This document shows, piece after piece, positions 26,401 through 38,400 of a stretch of DNA of 64,000 bases (positions within the stretch are counted from its first letter, which is position 1; every line of letters starts with the position of its first letter). A program made the translations under genes and the position numbers. Location of the stretch: contig NW_017386000.1 in NCBI RefSeq assembly GCF_000237925.1, forward strand, positions 930,001 through 994,000. The letters run 5' to 3'. The notes under the pieces are model-generated. The model did no database searches and was not told the DNA's origin. It saw nothing but the letters and a program-made list of their open reading frames with translations. This stretch comes from Schistosoma mansoni (Eukaryota; Platyhelminthes; Trematoda; Strigeidida; Schistosomatidae).

Positions 26401-29400
26401 TCGTGTTCGGCTGTTGTTAATTGCTAGTTTCCTGTTCTTCCTTTCTTGAATCTTGTCCAGGGTTCCCATAGAGATCCATTCCTTATGATGATGCTTCTTA
26501 GAACCAAGAACCTCCTGACACGTTGAAGTTAGTGCTTCTTTTATCCCTTTCCAGTTGTCCTCCATCGTAGTTTCTTGTTCATTCAGTAGATCCTGTAGAG
26601 CTTGGAACCTGTTGTTGAGAGTTATCGTGAGTTCGTTGAGCTTGTCAGTATCTCGAAGGAAGGCTGTATTGAACCTTTGTAGTGTTGTTTGTGCAGTTTT
26701 CCAGTTTATCTTTAGCTTCAGTCCCATCTTGGCCACAACCAGGTGGTGATCTGAAGCTATGTCAGCTCCTCTCCTGATTCTCACATCAATTGTCCTTCGG
26801 AATTGTTTGGTGATACAAATATGATNNNNNNNNNNNNNNNNNNNNNNNNNNNNNNNNNNNNNNNNNNNNNNNNNNNNNNNNNNNNNNNNNNNNNNNNNNN
26901 NNNNNNNNNNNNNNNNNNNNNNNNNNNNNNNNNNNNNNNNNNNNNNNNNNNNNNNNNNNNNNNNNNNNNNNNNNNNNNNNNNNNNNNNNNNNNNNNNNNN
27001 NNNNNNNNNNNNNNNNNNNNNNNNNGAAGGACAATAGATGTGAGAATCAGGAGAGGAGCTGACATAGCTTCAGATCACCACCTGGTTGTGGCCAAGATGG
27101 GACTGAAGCTAAAGAAAAACTGGAAAACTACACAAACAACACTACAAAGGTTCAATACAGCCTTCCTTCGAGATACTGACAAGCTCAACGAATTCACGAT
27201 AACTCTCAACAACAGGTTCCAAGCTCTACAGGATCTACTGAATGAACAAGAAACTACGATGGAGGACAACTGGAAAGGGATAAAAGAAGCACTAACTTCA
27301 ACGTGTCAGGAGGTTCTTGGTTCTAAGAAGCATCATCATAAGGAATGGATCTCTATGGGAACCCTGGACAAGATTCAAGAAAGGAAGAACAGGAAACTAG
27401 CAATTAACAACAGCCGAACACGAGCAGAGAAAGTCAAAGCACAAGCAGACTACGCTGAAGCAAACAAGGAAGTGAAGAAAAGCATTAAAGCCAACTAGCA
27501 GAAATACATGGGAGAACTAGCAACGACGGTGGAAAAAGCTGCAAGAGAAGGGAATATGAGACAACTATATGATACAACGAAGAAATTGGCAGGGAGATAT
27601 AGTAAACAAGAGAGGCCAGTCAAGGACAAAGAAGGAAAGACAATCACTGAGACTCAAGAACAGGGGAAAAGATGGGCAGAATACTTCGAGGAACTGCTGA
27701 ATAGACCAGCCCCATTGAATCCACCGGACATCGAAGCAGCACACACTGACCTTCCTATAGATATCACTTCACCAACGACCAAAGAAGTCAAGATGGCCAT
27801 CAGACAAATCAAAATTGGGAAGGCGGCAGGACCTGACAATATACCAGCTGAAGCACTGAAGTCAGACATTGAAGTAACTGCAAACATGCTTCACCTTCTA
27901 TTCAAGAAGATTTGGGAAGAGGAACAAGTGCTACTGACAGACTGGAAAGAAGGATATCTCATCAAGATACCAAAGAAAGGAGATCTGTGCAAATGTGAGA
28001 ATTACAGAGGCATCAGTTTGTTATCAGTACCAGGAAAAGTTTTCAACAGAGTGCTGCTGAATCGAATGAAAGACGCAGTAGACGCCCAACCTCAAGATCA
28101 ACAGGCTGGATTCCGTAAGGATAGGTCGTTCACAGACCAGATTGCGACACTACGGATAATCGTGGAACAATCAGTTGAGTGGAACTCATCACTATACGTC
28201 AACTTCATTGACTATGAGAAGGCGTTTGACAGTGTGGACAGGAGAACATTATGGAAACTTCTTCGACACTATGGAGTTCCTGAAAAGATTGTCAACATTA
28301 TCCAGAACTCATACGATGGACTACAGTGCAAAGTCATGCATGGAGGACAACTGACAGATGCATTTCCAGTAAGGACCGGAGTCAGACAAGGCTGTCTACT
28401 CTCCCCATTCCTCTTCCTTCTGGTGATTGACTGGATCATGAAGACTTCGACGGGAAGCACGGAATACAATGAACTTCGCAGATGACCTAGCCCTCCTATC
28501 TCATACACACGAACAAATACAGACGAAGACAACAAATGTAGCAGCAGTCTCTGCATCAATAGGTCTCAACATGCACAAAAGAAAAAGCAACATTCTCAAA
28601 TACAACACGAAGAACACCAACCCAATCACACTTGATGGCGAAACTCTGGAAGAGTTGTAACATTTACGTACCTGGGAAGCATCATTGATAAACAAGGAGG
28701 ATCGGATGCAGATGTAAAGGCGAGGATTGGCAAAGCAAGGGCAGCATTTCTACAATTGAAGAACATATGGAACTCAAAACAACTCTCAATTAATTTCAAA
28801 GTGAGAATCTTCAATACGAACGTCAAGATAGTCCTACTGTACGGAGCTGAAACGTGGAGAACTACTACGACCATCATCAGGAAGGTACAAGTATTCATAA
28901 ACAGTTGTCTACGCAAAATACTCAACATTCATTGGCCGGATACTATCAGCAACAGCGTTTTATGGGAGAGGACAAACCAGCTTCCAGCTGAAGAGGAAAT
29001 TAGGAAAAGACGTTGGAAGTGGATAGGACATACATTAAGGAAATCACCAATGTGCATTACAGGGCAATCCCTAACTTGGAATGCTGAAGGGAAGCGGAAA
29101 AGAGGAACGCCAAAGAACACATTACGCCGGGAAATAAAAGCAGATATGAAAACGATGAATGTTAACTGGAAAGGAAGGCTCAGGACAGAGTTGGATGAAG
29201 AATGCTGGTGTGCGGCCTAAACTCCTCGACGGGGGGTAACAGGCGTAAGTAAGTAAGTATCCTGTGTTGTCCACTCCGACTGTATATCTCCCATCAGCAT
29301 GGTGAGGTCCTTCCTTGAGCACTTAGCTATGACTGATTGCAGCCTCTCATAGAACTGATGTTTATCTTCGTCGTTGATATCATTTTTGGGTGCATAACAT

Positions 29401-32400
29401 TGAATAACATTCATTGTGATCCCCTCCTTCTTTGTTCTGAATGATGCTTTGATTATCCAGGGTCCATAAGATTCCCATTTTACAAGTGCATTTCGTGCTT
29501 CTCTGGACAGCATTAGAGCAACTCCCTGAGTGTGTGAAGCATTTTCCTGTTCGTGACTTGAGTACAGTATCATCTCTCCCGTATCTAGTCTTTGCTGTCC
29601 AGTTTGTGTCCAATGAGTTTCGCTGATTCCATGTACTGCAAATTTGTATCTCTTCATTTCCATTGCTATTTGACTGGTCTTCCTGGTCTCCCATATTGTC
29701 TGGACGTCCCATGTACCTCTGAAGAGTGTTTCTCTGGTTGTTAGAAGATGCATCGGCTTCGTGACTTCCGAAAAATTTCGGCTTTCATTATGAGGCGTCA
29801 TAATTATTCCTTCAACTCCCAGGGCAGAGTTTAAATAGTTTGAATTATTTTTTCTGGTTAGCGTTTTTTTAGCGAGTTAGCTTTTCTACGGGATGGGGTC
29901 GCTAACCCCATGCCCAACCCTCCTCCTTTACCCGGGCATGGGACCGGCAGTAACTCTAGAAGAGCCACAGGTGGAGTCAGGTTTCGAGTATTATGTAAAA
30001 TGTGTAAATAAGCTATTTGGTCCCATTGATTAACGTGATCGTATGGTGCACAAATCCTACGTCGTTGAGCTATACTCTCTGGGGTTAAAATCCGTTAAAA
30101 AAGGACAATGTGGTCACACCAGTACCTTATATTGGCCTACTCTTGGCCTGAGTCGTCTAAGAAAATCCGAATTCGTTGATTAGTATCCTACAAACAAACT
30201 TATCTGCCCTTAGAAGCTTCATAATGTATAGCGAAATTGATTTAAACGATAAAGATGCATCCATAAAGTCATTGGCTATTAAAATCTATATTTATGCAAA
30301 CTTCCCTGTTATGACCCACGAGAAAAATGTAATCAGTTTTTATAGGTCTCAGTCACCATGTCCCAAAATTTCTCTATGGGAGTTCTAATGGGGTGTTCTA
30401 ATATCGTTCTTGTTCTTTCATCTTTCTTTCACCCCTCCTAATAGCACAACTATGCATCACAAAATTTCGTAGCAGATTATAAGAAATTGGATTGTAGGTC
30501 TCTTACTGTCCAATCAATTAAGAACTGGTCGTTAGTCCCAGTTCTTGGGCGTCTTATCAAATACAATATTGAGAAAGAAACTAGGAAGTGAAAACAATTA
30601 TCTAGCAGAAACTGTACCATATCTTTTCAGAAAGAATGGGAAAGCCACTCGTTCTCATAGTTTCCTCTAATACTATGTAGTATGGAAACAAGAATTGACC
30701 ATTCAGCTCCAAACAAACACGTCAACAGTATTCGGTAATTATAACCTATCATAGAATACTTGAAAAAAGTAATCTAAATAAGGTTGATGAAAATTAGAAA
30801 CTATGCCTTAACTGACTACTGATTTAAAACTATTTTGAGATACTATCGTTTACTTTCGAGTAGAATAAGCATTCAAATTAAAAATGGAAAGAAATAATAA
30901 ACTGACTGGAAATAAAATAGTATATAAAATAAATTAAGGTAGTCAATAAGGCGCCTACCAGTAAGTCAGTAATTACCAGCGTAAGACCTGTCACGAATGT
31001 TCATCGGTCCGGTTATCACTCGTATTAGTAAAACGAGAGAGTAAACTGGCAAATAAGCAGAGAAGAAAAAATCTAGTCAGTCGCATTCGAAATCCAAGCA
31101 TAAGAAATACAATGCAAATGAGGTCGAAGACTGACAAGTTAGAAATGATACTTTATTCAAGATTTAAAGGATTTGAAAAACAAATACAACTCCATCACTG
31201 CTTCATGTTTATCTAGTTCTTAGTACCAATAGAATTCTGTGGATTTTCTCAATGAGTCATCGCACCTGGACCTTCGACTATAGTATGTAATATTTATGAC
31301 AGGGAAACAATGTTAAAGTTTAAATTCATTCAGTATTGTTTGTTTGAATCTTCCCATCGATTTGTTAGGACTGCAACTGGTCAGTCTCTAATTGGCATAT
31401 GTGCATACTGTGCGTATTGCCTCAATATAGCCTTGATTCACAAGCATGATAAGCAAGATTTGGATAGTGGCTAGCAGTGGAATCCAGGACGCGCGTTTCG
31501 TCCTATTTGGGACTCATCAGCTGGATGTACCTTCATCTCAGAGTTGATGTTCACTCTGGGACTCGAACCCAGTTCCCTCACTTCAAACGCCATCGCGTTA
31601 TCCAGTCGGCCACTGAGTCCTGATAGCCACTTGCTTGTGGAACGAGGAAAAGTTGTAAATNNNNNNNNNNNNNNNNNNNNNNNNNNNNNNNNNNNNNNNN
31701 NNNNNNNNNNNNNNNNNNNNNNNNNNNNNNNNNNNNNNNNNNNNNNNNNNNNNNNNNNNNNNNNNNNNNNNNNNNNNNNNNNNNNNNNNNNNNNNNNNNN
31801 NNNNNNNNNNNNNNNNNNNNNNNNNNNNNNNNNNNNNNNNNNNNNNNNNNNNNNNNNNNNGGGTACTGGGTTCGAGTCCCAGAGTGAACATCAACTCTGA
31901 GATGAAGGTACATCCAGCTGACGAGTCCAAAATAGGACGAAACGCGCGTCCTGGATTCCACTGCTAGCCACTATCCCATTCTCTGCTTACCAATGTTAAA
32001 GTTGCCTTTTCACTGTAACCGAAGTTCAGTTAGGTTCATATGCCATTAATTTCTTCAGGATCCCGAAAGATCAATGTCCATCATTGATGTAAAATAAATG
32101 TTTCTTGAATGAAACGGAGTGTAGACACACGTTCGTATGCAATCATTTCAAAAGGTAGAGTGAAGCTCCCTCCTGGCGCCCCCACCTCCAGTCATACTTG
32201 GGAGTTTAACATTTCTAAAATTTTCAAACAATCTTATAAAATAATGCAAACTCTGATCATATTATTTTGATTCTGGATAAACTAGTATCTCTTTATAATG
32301 TGAAGGTAGTATTGTAATAAATGTGTTCACATATTCATTTTGCTGAGTATCACAGCTTACAGTGTTTCAACTTTTTCAAATCTATGGATAAACAACGTTT

Positions 32401-35400
32401 CCTTTTCACTAACTTCAGATTGTTCAAACTTACCATTGTCCAGTGGGAATATGGAGTTGTTGTTGGGCTGGAGATTCGAATCGTTTATTCGCTGGCTGTG
32501 CAAATGGTTCAATTATGTTATATGATATACGTGTGACTACCGGTCCAATAGATGTTTTCTATGTACCAAATAACGATGCACCGGTCTTGGGATTGCAGTA
32601 TTTATCACCTGCTGTGGATCAAAATATTTCCAGTGCTGGAGGTTTATTAGTCGGTCAGTTGAATAAAGTAAGTCATTTAAATTTATTCAAAGTATTGCAT
32701 GAAGAAGCCTTCTGTAAAACAATTATTAGGTATTAACTTTCTTCAAAGAAGTGTTATCAAGCAAACAAGTTTAAATCGATACACTTAATTTAGGGGTTAA
32801 GTTGAATGATAATTTGAGTTGGATTGGAGACATTAAATAAGCCAGAAATCTAGAGTTATATTATTACTAAGATTAATGATTTTTACAAATCTGAGATGTA
32901 CAAGCCAAATAATTTACATGAAACTTATTTTCAAATTCAAGGTGAATTTATGTACCTAGCCCACGAAACTCCCTGTAAGTTAACCAAACTCTTCTGAATG
33001 AAATGATGTCCAGAAAATGCTGGAGAAATTCTCACAACTATCTCATATCCCCAGCTTCATTCTGGTTCTCTCAGTAATTGTGTTTAATTACAACCAATAT
33101 AAATTTCTTGACTTTATCAATCTTTTACTGATAAATTTCCATTTAAATATCCAGTATCTTTAGTTACAAAAAAAGATACGTCGCATATTATGCTGAAGAT
33201 ATGTATTCTCTATACTTATTACACCTGATTCTTAATGTGTATCTCAATAGAGTTGTATACAAAAAGAAAAATACCTCACTTTAATATGGTTCCGTTCGTT
33301 ATTAACCGTGTAATACTCTGTAAATAAAATATACCTTTACTTGAATTAAGTCTACCATTTAAAGAAAATCATACAAAGTAGACATGTTGCCGGAATTTCG
33401 GCTCATAGTCATTTGTAATGAATTGACACTTAATAATCATAAAAAAGGCGGATAACAGTATTAAAGTCAAATCTTTTACATGTTGAATAAACTTTTAATT
33501 ATTTGTTCTAAGTACTGAATTAATTCCCTTACTTTTTAAAAAAAGACGTTAAATAAATCGCTTATTTAGTTGCTATGGTATATATTTGTTCATACCTATC
33601 AACATCATATTGTCAATAAATTTTGTCCAATTATAAGGTATCAATTCGAATGATAATTTTCTTTCCATCTTAAATTATTTAAATGATATCGGCTAATCAC
33701 TTTTGTTTCTCCTGTATATTTATTAATTATTGAAGTATTTTGTGTGTGCACCATACAACAAGATAATCCCCACCTCATACCATAAAATGTTACTTTCTTT
33801 TAATGACAAGACTTTTTTAGTGTAATTTTTAACAGATAACATGATAGGTTATCTTATAAATTGATAAATCGAATTCTGTCCTTTAGGGAATTCGTAATTT
33901 TATCCACTGATAGCTATCCAAAGGACTGAATCGCTGAAAAAAACATCCCTAATGAACCGAAATCAACTGACGATATAACTGACTCTCAAACAAAATGTTT
34001 CGTTTTGATAAAAGTTAAACATTCATACACAAAATATTCACACAAATATAAGTATGTTTAAATAAATTATATATTTGTAATATCCCAATGAGTCTGATAT
34101 TATTTACAATTTCACACCATTACATTACAAATCAAACTCTATCCTTTGTAATTATAAAGGTCACACAGTTTTCATTATTAACAGTGCATACATACACACA
34201 AAATTACATCCATGTCGCTTATGAATCACCTTGACCGAAATGAAATGACGTGACAGTGATTTATTCAGACCTGTTTTTGATTGATCACCTAATATTCTTT
34301 GATTGTTCCGTTGTACTATTTAAACTTGGATTAATGTTAATTTGGTTATTTATTCTCTGAAGAAGTGGCTTACACTGAGTCACGAAACGTCAGAAAATCT
34401 AATTTTTCTACTCATTGGGATATTACAAATATATAATTTACTTAAAAACAATCTACCCAATGCTCAATTTATTCAAAATTATCAAATCAAGACTTGGTAA
34501 TGATATTTATAAGTATGTTTAGTTATAATTCAACTAATAACCGATTATAGAATGCAGATTTTTTAAAAGACCACTCATGTTTCATCAAAATTAAGATAAG
34601 ATCTGATCCTATGGCTTTATTTTCATCCTCGCTTTCACACCATGAAGTCTATTAGTGGCCCAAATTTTATTCATTATTCATGAGGTGATTGATCTTTTTA
34701 CAGTGCTCGTTTCTTCATCATTATCGTTTATTATGTTTCTTCACATCTTATTTTGTTATTTCATTTTGTTTAAAGCACTTTTTTAGTGACGTGCTGCATC
34801 GAGAATTTCCCCACAATAAAAATGTAGTTTTAGAGAAAACTTACTTACTTACTTACGCCTGTTACTCCCAATGGAGCATAGGCCGCCGACCAGCTTTCTC
34901 CAACCCACTCTGTCCTGGGCCTTCTTTTCTAGTTCTATCCATTTTTTGTTCATTCTTCTCATGTCTGTCTCAATTTCTCGGCGTAATGTGTTCTTTGGTC
35001 TTCCTCTTCTCCTTTGACCTTCAGGATTCCATGTGAGGGCTTGTCTTGTGACGCAATTAGGTGATTTCCTCAAGGTGTGCCCAATCCACTTCCAGCGCTT
35101 CTTCCTGATTTCTTCCTCTGCTGGAATGTGGTTTGTTGTCTCTCACAGTAACTTGTTGCTGATAGTGTCTGGCCATCTGATCCGAAGTATCTTGCGTAGA
35201 CAGCTGTTAATAAACACTTGTATCTTCTGGATAATGGCTTTCGTAGTTCTCCACATCTCCGCCCGGGAAGTGATAACTGCTTTCATACCTCTAACAACAC
35301 TCAAGACCACTGTATTCATAATCAATCTCCTTCTTCACTTCCTACTATTCCTTCTACCTTGACTTTCAACACTAAACTTCCCCTCTCGGTTTCCTCCTCA

Positions 35401-38400
35401 AGTGTCACCATGGCCAACGATTCTAGTGCGCGAAACGCTGTCCCAGGTCTACTAAAACCTCGCTCCAAACTACACATTGGAGCCTTCAACGTACGTACTC
35501 TAAGTCAAATCGGTCAACAGGCCTCCTTAGCTAAAACCCTAGAATCTCGTGCCATTGATGTATGCTGTGTCTCAGAAACACGCATACAGGATCCCAGTGT
35601 GGTCATTCACTTGACCTCACCTCGCCAAAATGGACAGCCGACGAAATACACCCTCCGTGTATCTGGCGACCCGTTGGCTAGTTCTCGCGGACTTGCAGGT
35701 GTAGGCATAGCACTAAGTACAAGGGCAGAACAGGCACTACTAGAATGGATCCCCGTTAACAGTCGCCTGTGTGCTGTCCGGCTAAATGGCTCCGTAAGAA
35801 CTCGGAAGGATAGGGACACACGTCGTTGCCTTTTCGTCGTTTCTGCCTACGCTCCCACTGACTGCAGCCATGATGAAGTGAAAGATGACTTTTACAGAAA
35901 ACTCTCTGAGCTTCTTCAGAAAGCTAAGCGCTCAGACATAGTAGTCGTAGCGGGTGACTTTAATGCCCAGGTAGGCAGCTTAAATCAAACAGAAAGACAT
36001 TTAGGTGGGTGTTTTAGTATTCCGGCTCAACGAACCGATAATGGTGATCGTCTGTTGCAACTATGCTCAGACAATCGTTTATTTTTGGCAAGCACTAATT
36101 TTAAACATAAGGAGAGACATCGTCTAACATGGCGACCACCTGCACCAAACCAACGATGGACTCAAATAGACCATATTGTCATCAGTCATCGTTGGAGAGG
36201 CTCAATAGAAGATTGTCGCTCGTATTGGAATACTTGTTTAGACTCTGATCACGCTTTAATACGAGCGCGCATTTGTCTGCGCCTCAATGGACGCAGGAAA
36301 AGTACACTAAGAAGACCCATTAGGATTGAACTGGAGGACGAGAAAGCCAAATGCGAATTCCAGAAACAACTGAATTCACATCTAGGCAGTTCTGTAAACG
36401 AGACTGACCCAGATGCTGCTTGGAAAGACATACGAACAGCTGTGGAAACAGCAGTAACATCTATTAGTCATTTAAACCATAGGGCTCCAAAAAACCAGTG
36501 GATTTCCTCTAAGTCTATTTCACTGATGGATTCGCGTAAACTCATCCCATCAGGCTCTGAACACGACGAAGAGCGTAAACAAATTAGATCTAGGTTAACT
36601 AAAAGTCTAAGGAACGATCGTGAGCAGTGGTGGGCAACGAAAGCAAAAGAGGTGGAAAAGGCAGCGGCTGTAGGCAACACCAGGCAACTATTCAGACTAA
36701 TAAAAGAAACCGGAATTAAGAAGTCAAGTGTAAGTGAGACAATCTCGGAAAAAGACGGAACCCTTATCTGCTCTCAACCTAAACGTTTAGAACGATGGGC
36801 GGAACACTTTAAGGAGCAGTTTAGCTGGCCTTCAGCTACTGCACAACTACCCACTATTCCCAGAAAACCTGAATGGAACATTGAAGTAGGCCCCCCGACC
36901 CTACTTGAAGTTCAAAAGGCTATAAGTAATCTGAAACGAGGAAAAGCAGCTGGTCCTGATGGATTGGCTCCAGAGGTCTTTAAATATGGTGGTCCAATTT
37001 TGGCGACTAGGTTGACTAATATTCTGGCTAAAATCTGGGAGACGGATGTAATCCCATCCGACTGGTCACAATCACTGATTGTCCCAATATATAAAAAGGG
37101 GTCAAAATCATCCTGCGATAACCATAGAGGGATTAGTCTGACTAACATAGCATCTAAAATACTAGCCTCAATAATTATCGGGCGCCTAACTAAGACTCGT
37201 GAACTGCAAACACGAGAAAATCAGGCTGGCTTCAGACCTGGTCGTGGCTGTATCGTCCACATATTCACCATTCGTCAAGTTTTAGAGCACAGACACGCTT
37301 ATCGGCGTCCGACAATGATAGTTTTTCTTGACTTGAAAGCAGCATTTGACTCTGTAGACCGAGAGGTTCTGTGGCAGTGTCTGTCATTGAAAGGTGTACT
37401 TCAGAAGTACATAAACCTTGTAAAGGCTCTTTACTCGAACACTATTAGTCGAGTAAGAGCTTATGGCGAACTGTCATATGATTTTACAACCTCAAGTGGT
37501 GTCCGTCAAGGCTGTCCACTATCCCCGTTTTTGTTTAACTTCATTATAGACCTGTTGCTGCAAATAACACTCTCTTCGACTGAATCTACAGGAATTGATC
37601 TCCTACCAGGGGGACCACTAAGCGACTTAGAATACGCAGATGACATAGTCCTGTTTGGTGAAGACGCTGGCAAAATGCAGAGTCTTCTGTTGGAACTCAG
37701 TAATAATGCCAATATGTTTGGGATGCGTTCCTCCCCATCCAAATGTAGATTGTTACTCCAGGACTGGCCTGCGTCAACACCCGAACTAAGGATAGGGAGT
37801 GAAGTAGTCGAACGCGTCGACAACTTCACTTATCTTGGAAGTCTGATCAGCCCTAATGGGTTGGTGTCTGACGAAATCTCTGCACGGATTCAAAAAGCTC
37901 GTTTGGCTTTTGCCAACTTACGTCACCTATGGCGTAGACGAGATATCCGTCTATCAATTAAGGGACGAGTATACTGCGCATCAGTTCGTTCTGTTCTACT
38001 TTACGGCTGTGAAACATGGCCATTAAGAGTAGAAGATACTCGTAGGTTACTAGTATTTGACCACAGATGCCTTAGAAATATTGCTCGCATCTGCTGGGAT
38101 CACCGGGTAAGTAATAGTGAGGTTAGACGCAGGGTATTAGGGAGCGATGGTAAATCAGTTGATGAGGTGATGAATCTTCATCGACTGAGATGGTTGGGCC
38201 ATGTGTTACGTATGCCTGAACACCGATTACCACGACGCGCTATGATGACTAGTATTGGGGACGGTTGGAAGAGAGTTAGGGGCGGCTAAACCAAAACATG
38301 GCATCAGTGCTTGAAGTCACTAACTTCTAGCCTGAGCCATGTTGGCAGATGCAGACTACCTGGTTGGGGTCCGCGTGACTATCGTAACCAATGGTTGGAG

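Larger units (their letters stand above)
24569..29978 (-). mobile_element. family C RTE-like LINE on minus strand, containing an inverted copy
   Basis: The whole block is bounded by 11-bp direct repeats, aggtttcgagt at 24558-24568 and 29979-29989, so the outer element arrived as one minus-strand insertion. Its 5' UTR and endonuclease start are at 29260-29978, and its 3' TTAC tail is at 24569. Between them lie a plus-strand partial copy of the same family (27026-29259) and a 200-N gap. The minus-strand endonuclease reading breaks off at the inner copy's tail. Comparison with the copy at 34840-41448 shows that the missing middle endonuclease sequence should fall in or near the gap. Confidence 0.85.
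24218..32418 (+). other. RFWD3 intron 9, with LINE inverted repeat and SINE pair
   Basis: This GT-AG intron (apparent 8201 bases, including two gaps) lies between the exons ending LTSLLNDS and starting IVQTYHCP. It carries the family C LINE complex (24569-29978) and two SM-alpha SINEs around the second gap. The stretches 24218-24557 and 29990-31324 are AT-rich with nothing visible. Confidence 0.85.

Noticed and set aside
31861-31890. Possible tRNA gene from the perfect B box
   Set aside because: The segment continues into a SINE body with hammerhead and has no acceptor stem or anticodon arm that I can fold; it is a SINE head.
31544-31961. Frames of 110-127 codons spanning the second gap
   Set aside because: They are made mostly of Ns between SINE copies and carry no information.
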